Part shown: piece by piece, positions 25,536-33,084 of the stretch | Numbering within the stretch: the first letter of the stretch is position 1 | Layout of the letters: each line of letters begins with the position of its first letter | Assembly (NCBI RefSeq): GCF_017298635.1 | Contig: NZ_CP071182.1 | Span: 4,254,001-4,318,000, forward strand | Length of the DNA: 64,000 nt | DNA from: Paenalicyclobacillus mengziensis | GTDB taxonomy: Bacteria; Bacillota; Bacilli; Alicyclobacillales; Alicyclobacillaceae | Direction: 5' to 3' | Made by a program: the position numbers and the translations under genes | Notes under the pieces: generated by a model | The model's input: the letters and a program-made list of their open reading frames with translations, nothing else | What the model was told of the DNA's origin: nothing | Databases searched by the model: none

Positions 25536-26133
25536 ACTTTGCCGCTCCTCCTTCAGTCGTGATTGAAAAGTTTTTTTCCCGGAGTGCTTGTATCGCTCTT
25601 GTCAATCTTGAATTGACCGTCCCAACGGGAATGTTCAGAGCTTCCGCGATCTCCTCCCGCGTATAGTCATGTAAAAACCGCAAGACCAGAACTGAACGGA
25701 GTTTGGGATGGAGACTGAACACAGCAAACAGCAACTTCTCGTTGAAAACTTTATCTGCCACATCTTCTGAAAAGTCGTGTTCAATTAGCGGCGCAGAACT
25801 CTCCACAGACTTCTGTTTGATTCGCTGGAATCGCCAGTGAGAGCGACGATACGAGCTAACTTGGCGTAAAACAATCCCCATTAACCAAGGTCGAAACGCC
25901 TTCGAGGGATTGTAATGTCGCAACGCACGGTAAAGTGAGGCATACACTTCTTGAATCACATCGTCTCTTCCATTGGGGTTATCCAGTAGGAAACCGACCG
26001 TTTTAGACACATCAGAGATGGTAAAATCATAAAGTGCCCTGAAAGCATATCGATCTCCGTCAATAATTCGAGCAATTAACTTCCTTGCATCATCGTCTTT
26101 AATCACTGTCACCATCCTTTCTGTGGTCGCCAC
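25525..26133 (-). CDS. ECF-type RNA polymerase sigma factor
   Basis: 202 residues. Region 2 reads GRDDVIQEVYASLYRALRHYNPSKAFRPWLMGIVLRQVSSYRR and region 4 reads KLRSVLVLRFLHDYTREEIAEALNIPVGTVNSRLTRAIQALREK, a clear sigma-70 ECF arrangement. It is first in a two-gene operon with its presumed anti-sigma. Lipoprotein genes close by (23180, 26361) are possible regulon members, but no shared promoter was established. Confidence 0.92.
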   Translation of the reverse strand: MATTERMVTVIKDDDARKLIARIIDGDRYAFRALYDFTISDVSKTVGFLLDNPNGRDDVIQEVYASLYRALRHYNPSKAFRPWLMGIVLRQVSSYRRSHWRFQRIKQKSVESSAPLIEHDFSEDVADKVFNEKLLFAVFSLHPKLRSVLVLRFLHDYTREEIAEALNIPVGTVNSRLTRAIQALREKNFSITTEGGAAKYEF

Positions 26134-26220
26134 ATCTTATATTGGTCGGCGCGGCGTATTTCCGTCCGTAAATCCACAAAAAATGTGCCGATTTTTTAAA
26201 CCTGAACGAAATATGAATAA

Positions 26221-26242
26221 AACGCGGTTTCTATACCGCGTT
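26221..26242 (-). terminator. Rho-independent terminator, minus direction
   Basis: AACGCGGT and ACCGCGTT form an 8-bp stem with a 6-nt loop. On the minus strand it is followed by TTTTATT. It would stop transcription coming from the lipoprotein gene at 26361 before the sigma operon. Confidence 0.7.
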
Positions 26243-26280
26243 CCTGAAACACACGTGGATTCAATTCATGATGCGCCTCG

Positions 26281-26358
26281 TGGGCACTTCTCTCGCAAAC
26301 ACCACGAGCACTGTGGGTCTGCACTGAATATCCATGCACACTCGTAAGAATAATCGTA
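26281..26358 (+). repeat. Cassette-boundary repeat 20 (CBR 20), diverged
   Basis: The core CTGAATATCCATGCACAC (26322) is a good match, but both arms are poor (TGGGCACTTCTCTCGC and CGTAAGAATAATCG). It is included because position and orientation fit: it ends just before the stop of the next lipoprotein gene. Confidence 0.35.
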
Positions 26359-26360
26359 TC

Positions 26361-26987
26361 TCATGAGGATGTATTCGACGACGGTGGAAACCAACCCCGA
26401 AGATTTGCTTGCAGATATGTGTTGGTATTGATTTCTACGGCAATTGATTTATTTACTGGCACACCCTTTATAGCAAATAGCTTTGTGCCAATGGGGAATG
26501 TCCCACCGTCACCAGCGATAATTTCGTCGATTTTGTGCAATTTGTAGATTTCCTTTCCGATAGATTTTGGTGGAACCAATTTTAAGATGACGCCGTATCC
26601 ATGATTGTAATAATCCACGATCAAGGGAGAATTTTGCCCAGTTACGGGTGCATTCGCTTCTACGTATTTGCCATTGGGGTTATTTACTTCTACGGCAATT
26701 TCGTTCTGCGGTGAGTATCCTGGCAAAACAAACACATTCCATTTTTGAGTACCATCGTTTGCTACCCCTACTTTAGCACCCACGTTGTGAATGTATCCTG
26801 TCGTAATGTACGATATTCCATTCCACTTCACGAGGGAGGGTAGGAGATTGCCAGGAGGGTTTATCGTTGAGGTTTGTTTCGATGTGTTAGAAGCCGGAGC
26901 CGTGCCATTGTCCGCTGTCGCACAACCAGCCAGAATTGCTACCATGCTCACTACAACAGCTATAGACAATTGCTTATATCGTTTCAC
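26361..26987 (-). CDS. Lipoprotein with two YVEA-type repeats
   Basis: I use GTG 26987, giving (M)KRYKQLSIAVVVSMVAI and lipobox LAGC, because it aligns with the paralogous signal peptide at 17012; GTG 26999 is the alternative. The product is about 208 residues. The mature part holds two copies of a motif: NEIAVEVNNPNGKYVEANAP and NKSIAVEINTNTYLQANLRG, the second preceded by GTKLFAIKGVPV. The same motif occurs once in the lipoprotein at 1255. It is probably a surface-exposed small beta domain. It lies directly upstream of the ECF sigma operon. Confidence 0.75.
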   Translation of the reverse strand: MKRYKQLSIAVVVSMVAILAGCATADNGTAPASNTSKQTSTINPPGNLLPSLVKWNGISYITTGYIHNVGAKVGVANDGTQKWNVFVLPGYSPQNEIAVEVNNPNGKYVEANAPVTGQNSPLIVDYYNHGYGVILKLVPPKSIGKEIYKLHKIDEIIAGDGGTFPIGTKLFAIKGVPVNKSIAVEINTNTYLQANLRGWFPPSSNTSS

Positions 26988-27062
26988 TTTATGATTCACT
27001 CCTTGTCGTACATAGAACCAGGCGTGTTCTGCGAATTGTTACATGTATGGGAGATAGCTTAT

Positions 27063-27266
27063 TCAGGATAACTGGCCATAAGCCACATAAGGACAGCTTG
27101 TCGTTATTGTATGGTATGCAGCCCTGTCCAGGCAGGAGTATTTTTCTTCCAAAACCAACACTTTGACAGCACTGGCATAGCGGTAATCAGGACCGTTATC
27201 CAAATCTGCACGATATAACCAATTCGGCCAGATTTCAGCGAACACTATCCCTTCTTGACTTTCCAC
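27063..27266 (-). CDS. Possible 67-residue ORF overlapping the 3' end of the preceding gene
   Basis: It reads MESQEGIVFAEIWPNWLYRADL, then DNGPDYRYASAVKVLVLEEKYSCL. It overlaps the end of the interrupted 455-residue gene by 22 bp, as in translational coupling. No family was recognised and no strong ribosome site is visible; a GTG start at IVF is also possible. Low confidence. Confidence 0.3.
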   Translation of the reverse strand: MESQEGIVFAEIWPNWLYRADLDNGPDYRYASAVKVLVLEEKYSCLDRAAYHTITTSCPYVAYGQLS

Positions 27267-28377
27267 AGGAAGTAGGCTGGGTTCTGCTTTACCTCATCAA
27301 GATATTGGCTGTACTGCTCATACCCTTTTGTTGCTGCCAATATGACGCCGAATAAGGTGATACCATGTGATAGTATCGTCGTCCCAAGACTTGCTGCTCC
27401 AATTACGCCATTGACCAGTGTTTTTTTAGTCAGGCCTCTCATTTTACTCTGGATATCACTCACTTGAGCCTCTGATAGCTCATGGCTGATGTTCTCTAAT
27501 TCCGTTTTTAGCTTCACTGCATCATTAATGGATCGTAATGACCTCAAGTTTCGCTCAAGCGCAACTCTGAAATTGGCGAACGCTTCTCCATCTTTAGCGC
27601 GAATTTCAACAATGCGTTGGAGACTCACGTTTTCCAATATTGGAAGGTCTAAATTCATGGCTAGATTAGCCACATCCTGTCTCAAGTCACTCGTGTTTCC
27701 AAATCTGTAATCAAGTAATTCACGGACAAAATCAGATGTCGCCAGGTACATCCCACCTACATGGCCAACCTGTTCAAGGTCATGAACCAGTTCTTTGAAT
27801 AACCCTCCAGCCGACCTGTTAATGGACTGGAAAACCCATGATAGGAAGTAGGCGGTATCAGGTGGTTCGTCCCGAAGATACTGCCTGAACAGAACTTGCC
27901 GCGTTGCGTCGTCCATTGACACAACTTCGCTTTCCAACAAATGGTAAGTATTAATAGATGTTTCGTTATGACCCTTAAATCCGATTGCAATCCCACGGCA
28001 AGGCCTCAAGGGGGCATCGTCAATCCTCCAACCCTGACTTTCACGAATTAATTGTTTAACTTCAGCTCGTTTATGAAAGAGCTTCAGGATGTCCTTTGGA
28101 ACCAGCCCCGAAAACCGAGTGGGCGAGTAGTGTAAAAGTACTTCACGAACCTGGTTATCGGAAAAATGTAATGGAACAAATTTCATGAAATCAAGTGCTA
28201 CAAGCGGAGTCATGCTCTTCACATACTTGATCGTAGAACTCAAAGCCTCTCGGTCAAGTCCCGTATTTTCAAACCCTAGGAACTCACCCATCGTATCAGC
28301 AATCGCACTTTGAAAAGTTGTGAATTCGAAAATAGGATCCCGCACGATTACTGAATCCATATAGAGTGATATTTGTT
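27245..28377 (-). pseudogene. 3' part of a large gene split by IS1595
   Basis: This holds the last about 374 codons of a gene whose start is at 29422-29664. It continues ISLYMDSVIVRDPIFEFTTF and ends LGTTILSHGITLFGVILAATKGYEQ...WKVKKG, with two short C-terminal membrane-like segments after a long helical body (LQRIVEIRAKDGEAFANFRVALERNLRSL). The open frame extends upstream into the IS, giving a spurious N-terminus. I recognise no domain. Confidence 0.75.
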
Positions 28378-29421
28378 CACACATATCTAGTCTTATAAGT
28401 TGGCTTTCAAAAGTGGAGACTGAGTGATACAATCGGTATGGGAACAAACGTTCGTATACTGAGGTGGTACTGGTGAATCTCTTGGAGTTTACGCAAAAAT
28501 TCTCGGACGAGAAAGCCTGTGAAGAGCATCTCATTCACCTACGATGGAAAGAAGGTTTCACGTGCCCGAAATGTAACCATTCCGAAGCCATGCTTATTCA
28601 TGCTGCACATCGGCGTGACGCTGAGCGCAGAGTCCCGCTGTTCGAGTGCAAACAGTGTCATCGCCAGACTTCTGTGACAGCGGGGACCATCTTTCATAAA
28701 AGCAAGACGCCGCTGTACAAGTGGTTCATTGCGATTTACCTGGTTAGCAATGACAAGCGTGGTATTTCTGCGAAAACACTTCAGCGTCACATTGGCGTGT
28801 CCTATGACACGGCTTGGCACATGTTGAATAAAATCCGCAATGCGATGGCGGAACAAAACGCCAAATACAAGCTGGAAGGCATCATTCAAGTCGATGATTT
28901 TTACCTTGGAGGCAAAAGCAAAGGGAAACGGGGACGTGGCACAGCACAGTCACCCATGGTCATCGGGGTTTCGCTAAAGAAAGGCAAACCCCAATACTGT
29001 TTCATTGAAGAAATTGAAGACTTGAGTAAGAATTCGATACTGTCCGTACTGGAACGCAATCTGGCGACCGATGTCGTCTTGGAAACGGACGGGAACTGGT
29101 CGTACAGTGCCAGCGCAAAGGAACTCGATATCCCGCATCTGGTGACATTGTCGAGTGACGAAAATGCCCATGACACGTTTCAGTGGATCGACACAACGAT
29201 TAGCAATCTCAAAGCATTCATTGACGGGACTTATCACGGACGAGAGCGCTTCAAACGATTGTACGTCGCCGAATTTACCTATCGATTCAATCGCCGACAC
29301 ATGGGACACAAATTGGTCGAAAGGCTTCTCAACGCCTGTGCACTAACTCATCCAATAAATGTATCCCAAGTCGCCTAGGTGGGGGTTGAACCCATGTTAC
29401 TTACGTGACTAGATATGTGTG
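28378..29421 (+). mobile_element. IS1595-family insertion sequence, intact, with 8-bp target duplication
   Basis: It has a 15-bp terminal inverted repeat, CACACATATCTAGTC, at 28378-28392 and inverted at 29407-29421. The target duplication TATTTGTT is at 28370-28377 and 29422-29429. Eight bp is the usual duplication size for IS1595. It carries one complete transposase. A clean, probably recent insertion. Confidence 0.93.
28473..29378 (+). CDS. IS1595-family transposase (ISXO2-like)
   Basis: I chose GTG 28473 (MNLLEFTQKFSDEKACEEHL), the usual start of this family, over GTG 28464. It has an N-terminal zinc ribbon (CPKCNHSEAML and FECKQCHRQTSVTAGTIFH). The ISXO2-like DDE domain follows: GIIQVDDFYLGGKSKGKRGRG (first Asp), VLETDGNWSY (second Asp), and the HVxxH-like third motif region, then FKRLYVAEFTYRFNRRHMGH. 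About 301 residues, complete. Confidence 0.93.
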   Translation: MNLLEFTQKFSDEKACEEHLIHLRWKEGFTCPKCNHSEAMLIHAAHRRDAERRVPLFECKQCHRQTSVTAGTIFHKSKTPLYKWFIAIYLVSNDKRGISAKTLQRHIGVSYDTAWHMLNKIRNAMAEQNAKYKLEGIIQVDDFYLGGKSKGKRGRGTAQSPMVIGVSLKKGKPQYCFIEEIEDLSKNSILSVLERNLATDVVLETDGNWSYSASAKELDIPHLVTLSSDENAHDTFQWIDTTISNLKAFIDGTYHGRERFKRLYVAEFTYRFNRRHMGHKLVERLLNACALTHPINVSQVA

Positions 29422-29664
29422 TATTTGTTTTAGCATATCTGATTTCGGCAAGGGGGAGTTAAAGGACTGCATGTGTACTGTCAAATTTGTCACTATGGAG
29501 TGAACTTCCTCTATGATCTCCGCAGTCTTAGAAATAACATACTCTCTGTATCGCTTAAGTTCGGTGCGAATATCTTCTTCACGACAGCTTGCGAAACTTT
29601 CATCAATGTTCTTGTCAACGAATAGAGTACTGTCATTCAGATAATCGAACAGCACATGTGACAC
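29422..29664 (-). pseudogene. 5' part of the large gene split by IS1595
   Basis: It begins MSHVLFDYLNDSTLFVDKNI, is strongly helical and charged (YREYVISKTAEIIEEVHSIV), and runs to MLKQI, where the IS enters. Removing the IS and one TATTTGTT joins MLKQI directly to SLYMDSVIV in frame with the 3' part at 27245-28377. The restored protein is about 455 residues. Function is unknown. Confidence 0.8.
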
Positions 29665-29849
29665 GTGTCATCACCAAACCTTAGCTTTCATTCTTGGGCA
29701 AGCCAACTTCCCAAATAAGGTTCTCATCACAGTATCGCGACTACCTCAAATAACGGACCATTGGTCAATGTCGTATCCCTTTATGCCATTTCTGTTGGGT
29801 CTTCATCCAATTATATCAATTATGGTGATAGGGTCGATATGGCAGTTTA

Positions 29850-29880
29850 CTGCCCTTTAACGTCAGAACAAATTGCTCAA
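29850..29880 (+). repeat. Cassette-boundary repeat 21 (CBR 21), half copy
   Basis: Only arm A is present (CTGCCCTTTAACGTCAGAACA). The lipoprotein stop follows directly, so core and arm B seem deleted. Confidence 0.4.
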
Positions 29881-30342
29881 CTAATGAACTTGAACTTCAA
29901 AGTCGTAATTCACATAGTCATTTCCCCACTGACCAGTCACTTCATACGTGTAATCTCCTGCTTCCGATGGTAACGAAAACGAAGGATTGTTCAACGCCGT
30001 GGTGGACGCCTGTTTCCCGTTTGACCACATTGCGAGCTTTATGCTTTTGGGTTTCTGGTCGAATGAAAATGTTACTCTTTCGCCAACTGTTGCATCATAT
30101 TTCTTTAAGTTCTTTGCGGGATCAGATGCGGCGTCGCCAATGGATGTGTGATTCCCATCAGACCATTGATATCCGTTGATGACCGTTTGAATTCGTTCGT
30201 TGCCAATCGTGGCAGAAGCTTTCGGAGGCTGTACATTATTTGTTGAACTTGATGTTGTGGGTGGAGATGTCGTTTGATTGCTATTTCCACACCCAACCAG
30301 TAAAAGCGAAGCAAGCAAAACAGACAACACCACATTATTCAT
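29881..30342 (-). CDS. Lipoprotein with Ig-like/IPM-like C-terminal domain
   Basis: I place the start at ATG 30342 (MNNVVLSVLLASLLL), after GGGGTGG. It is followed by lipobox VGC (Cys about 18) and an Asn/Ser/Thr linker. The longer upstream frame crosses a boundary repeat and is not coding. The product is 153 residues. The mature end (GERVTFSFDQKPKSIKLAMWSNGKQ, SFSLPSEAGDYTYEVTGQWGNDYVNYDFEVQVH) reads as a beta-sandwich, similar to Bacillales surface lipoproteins. It is a single-gene module. Confidence 0.75.
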   Translation of the reverse strand: MNNVVLSVLLASLLLVGCGNSNQTTSPPTTSSSTNNVQPPKASATIGNERIQTVINGYQWSDGNHTSIGDAASDPAKNLKKYDATVGERVTFSFDQKPKSIKLAMWSNGKQASTTALNNPSFSLPSEAGDYTYEVTGQWGNDYVNYDFEVQVH

Positions 30343-30417
30343 AAAACCACCCCTTTGTTTGTGAGACGTATTAGCAACGGATACCGTGCCAGCAGGCACC
30401 CGTTTTGTGTAGTTTAT

Positions 30418-30519
30418 CTGCCCTGATGTGCAGCAAGACGCGTGTCTTGTCCACTGCATGTATATGCAAGACCGGCGAGCAGCCGCTGTCAGGGACTTGC
30501 CCCCGTTAACGGCAGATCC
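30418..30519 (+). repeat. Cassette-boundary repeat 22 (CBR 22), rightmost
   Basis: Arm A is CTGCCCTGATGTGCAGC, the core is a palindrome CTGCATGTATATGCAAG at 30454, and arm B is TTGCCCCCGTTAACGGCAGAT. Outer ends (ATCTGCC/GGCAGAT) and inner GTCTTG/CAAGAC are inverted around the core, so the copy folds well. No further copy is seen to its right. Confidence 0.8.
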
Positions 30520-30649
30520 TATCGAAAAACAGGGTTTTGTACCATTAAGAAACAATAAAGGACACCGTACCACATTGTCACGATGCCCTTTGTCACTACA
30601 GCTATTCCTTCTTCCTGTAAAAATACGATGCGACGACAGTAATGAGCGC

Positions 30650-30985
30650 CTACAAAAGAATCAGTCCAACAGCCGGCAAAACCATCATCTTACTGTGCGT
30701 GTGAGTGGGCAAAACCCAAGCGAGAAGAATGATAAGAATAGCCGTCGGGATGCCGAGTTGTCCGCCAAACCGATGCGTCCGAGTCCAGCATTCTTCGCTC
30801 GAAAGAGTCCAAGGTGTCCGAATTCCAATCCATCAATTTGGTTGAAGACGCGGTAACACATTGCCGATCAACAAGAACATGATTCCGTATGCAGTCAGTG
30901 CAAAACGCATAGACATGATGTGCAAAAGGTGTCCTAATACCGTAAGGTAAATCAAACCGATACACACCACAACGTCGGAACCGAG
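30650..30985 (-). pseudogene. SdpI-like membrane protein gene, 5'-truncated with an internal stop
   Basis: The reading is VVVCIGLIYLTVLGHLLHIM, then FLLIGNVLPRLQPN, an in-frame TGA, then WIGIRTPWTLSSEECWTRTH, RFGGQLG, and a final membrane helix ending at TAG 30650. GIRTPWTLSSEExWxxTHRxGG is the signature of SdpI/immunity-like membrane proteins. The 5' part is replaced by an IS1380 remnant, so it is not functional as it stands. Confidence 0.8.
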
Positions 30986-31448
30986 CCGCTTCAAGTCCTT
31001 ATACAGCAGTGTCGTATCGGGCAGCTTCGGTAGATCCCACTTCAACTTCAACAGGGGTTCTTGTTCGATATCCTTAAAGTGGAAAATAGTTCCTGACCCA
31101 GCAACGAACCAAGTATGATGGTCAGAGCCATGTCATCCATGTGGAACTGGGTGTTTCTGCCCTTGCGTAATTCCTGTACCCAAAACTCCCTGTCAATACC
31201 CGTTCCCAAAACGAAATCTATGAGGCCAGTTGCACCGCCAAAGGAGGTGGCGGCATTCAGATCGTAGCGAGTATGAATTGTAGAGCTTTTCCGAGCGTAC
31301 TGACTTCGTGTATGATTAGATTGTTTCACCCAAAAGGTGCTCCTTCCTAGCGAAGATGTTGTTCTAGACAAACTCACCTTAGCCATACGGGGAGCACCTT
31401 TTCAATTATTCACATCAGTTCATGAAGACACAATCGTCGAAATCCGGG
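30986..31448 (-). mobile_element. IS1380 remnant
   Basis: Its right end is CCCGGATTTCGACGATT (31432-31448 inverted), one base different from the TIR of the intact element at 4487. The transposase N-terminus (MAKVSLSRTTSSLGRSTFWVKQ, 31048-31386) is followed in another frame by LPKLPDTTLLYKDLKRLGS. The rest of the element is missing and joins the sdpI remnant directly. Dead. Confidence 0.8.
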
Positions 31449-31509
31449 ATCATACAAATTGCCTCGCTAATTGAAAACTATTTTGTTTCGGATGACAGGT
31501 TACCTTTGT

Positions 31510-33069
31510 TCATGATGGAAGCCCTCTTACAAGGCGTTCGATTTCATGGACTTGCTCCGAAAAATAAGGCATGGGTAATGTACGAAAGGTTAACTCCTCA
31601 ATGATTAAATGGCCTCTAGAAATTACGACTTCGCAACTTTCCACCATATTGAGCACGAAGTATCGCAACTCCTGGGGAGGTACAAATTCGTTAATTGCCT
31701 TCACTCTGTCTACCATTCTTTGTATGTTGTGGGGATCACTCAACATCTCCAATTGCGCGCCTAAGTTTAGAACTGTTGTCTTAGCCTCCCTTAGCTCGCT
31801 GACGTGTTCCTTGGTCAAGACATACAGTTCGTCAAGTGTATCCTTGCTGAACTGCCTTTGGTAGTATGTTCCTTGAAACTGCTGGATTTGGAACTCATGA
31901 TGTTCTATCTCCGCATCAAGATCCCGTTGTAAACGAGACAAATACCTACTCCATGCCTGAATCTTTTGGATGACTCCCGTAGTAGTCACATAGCGCCCCA
32001 ACTCGTGTCTCAGCAATTTGAGAATCTCCGGATCCAACTCTTCGGGGTTGAACCTCCGACCACATTGCGGACAAAAATAGTATCGCAGTAATTCCCCATG
32101 TTTGTTCCGTAACTTCATATTCCCTTTCACGTCTTTTTTTAAGCTATTTTTTGACTTCAAATGTTCATGACACCGACTACATGAGACCACACCTGAAAGT
32201 AAAAAGGAAGTCTGTGTTCGATAACTTTTGTTCGTCGATTTTTTTTGCAGTTCGAAATGCGCTAAGTCCCACAGGTCCCTTGGAACCAGAGGAGGGTATT
32301 TTTGGTACATTGGGAACTCACCCATGGGCCTAAGAGTGCCGTTGTCTCTGCTCTTACGCCGATGAAGAGAAATCATGCCAATGTACAACGGATTGTATAA
32401 AATATAGTGAATTTCCGTGTGTGCATAGTCTCGATTGCCAGGGCGTATGGCATTGAGAATCCTGCTAATGTGCCGTTCGGAATAACCCCACGAGGCCAAT
32501 TCAAAGATAAATAGCACTACGGGAAACAAGTCATTGACTCTGAGCTTGTCTTCGGAAACCTCTAAAATACCAAAGGGCAGAGCCGCTCCTGGGCGTCTTT
32601 TTTCATCATTAAAGATGCTATTTTGTACTTGTGTTGCCAACCGACTTTTGTTCTCTGAGTCAGCATACGCTTGTATCAAACTTTGTTTCGCTGCCACACT
32701 AAATGGATCCCACAGTTCTCCGGTGGACGATTTATAAAACACAATTTCTGGATTCAGTTTTAGGGCGGGCGCGAGAACGTCGGTGTAAAAGTCGATGATC
32801 TGCCTCGTCAAACGACTTTCTTCAAAAAACACGACCGCGTTGATCTCTCCTTCGCGAATGGCCTCGAGCATACGCATAAGCTCTTTGCGCTGATGAGCCG
32901 CGCGCTTGTATCCACTTACTGCGGGATCGAAATAAGTGTCTACCAGTATGCCATCTACGCGCTTCACCATTGCCTCGTTATACTTGTGTTGATATTGTTC
33001 GGTGTCGTCATTTTGTTGTTGTTGCGACGAGACACGCACGTACGAACCAAAAAGTAGTCGTTCACTCAT
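31510..33069 (-). CDS. Large serine recombinase 2
   Basis: 519 residues. The N-terminal resolvase domain reads LFGSYVRVSSQQQQNDDTEQYQ (catalytic Ser about residue 14) with GILVDTYFDPAVSGYKRAAHQRKELMRMLE and VVFFEESRLTRQ. A recombinase domain and zinc ribbon (CSRCHEHLK then FCPQCGRRF) follow, then a coiled-coil segment (LQRDLDAEIEHHEFQIQQF). It would catalyse integration and excision through a Ser-DNA link. It lies 15 bp after recombinase 1, so the pair is probably coexpressed, as with ccrA/ccrB-like tandems. Confidence 0.88.
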   Translation of the reverse strand: MSERLLFGSYVRVSSQQQQNDDTEQYQHKYNEAMVKRVDGILVDTYFDPAVSGYKRAAHQRKELMRMLEAIREGEINAVVFFEESRLTRQIIDFYTDVLAPALKLNPEIVFYKSSTGELWDPFSVAAKQSLIQAYADSENKSRLATQVQNSIFNDEKRRPGAALPFGILEVSEDKLRVNDLFPVVLFIFELASWGYSERHISRILNAIRPGNRDYAHTEIHYILYNPLYIGMISLHRRKSRDNGTLRPMGEFPMYQKYPPLVPRDLWDLAHFELQKKSTNKSYRTQTSFLLSGVVSCSRCHEHLKSKNSLKKDVKGNMKLRNKHGELLRYYFCPQCGRRFNPEELDPEILKLLRHELGRYVTTTGVIQKIQAWSRYLSRLQRDLDAEIEHHEFQIQQFQGTYYQRQFSKDTLDELYVLTKEHVSELREAKTTVLNLGAQLEMLSDPHNIQRMVDRVKAINEFVPPQELRYFVLNMVESCEVVISRGHLIIEELTFRTLPMPYFSEQVHEIERLVRGLPS

Positions 33070-33084
33070 CGAGAACCCCTTCTT

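Noticed and set aside
28415-29375. First estimate of the IS1595 ends (GGAGACT / GGCGACTTGGGATAC)
   Set aside because: No matching target duplication; the ends at 28378 and 29421 have a longer inverted repeat and an exact 8-bp duplication.
415-30519. CRISPR array explanation for the regularly placed repeats
   Set aside because: Repeats are about 100 bp and diverged, spacers are whole genes, and no cas gene is visible.
415-30519. Calling the boundary repeats canonical attC sites
   Set aside because: The GTTRRRY/RYYYAAC boxes are not reliably present and no IntI-type integrase was identified; only the layout matches, so the claim is kept as integron-like.
29881-30573. Long 230-aa frame ending at 29881
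   Set aside because: The first 77 codons cross CBR 22; the lipoprotein start at 30342 with a ribosome site is far better.
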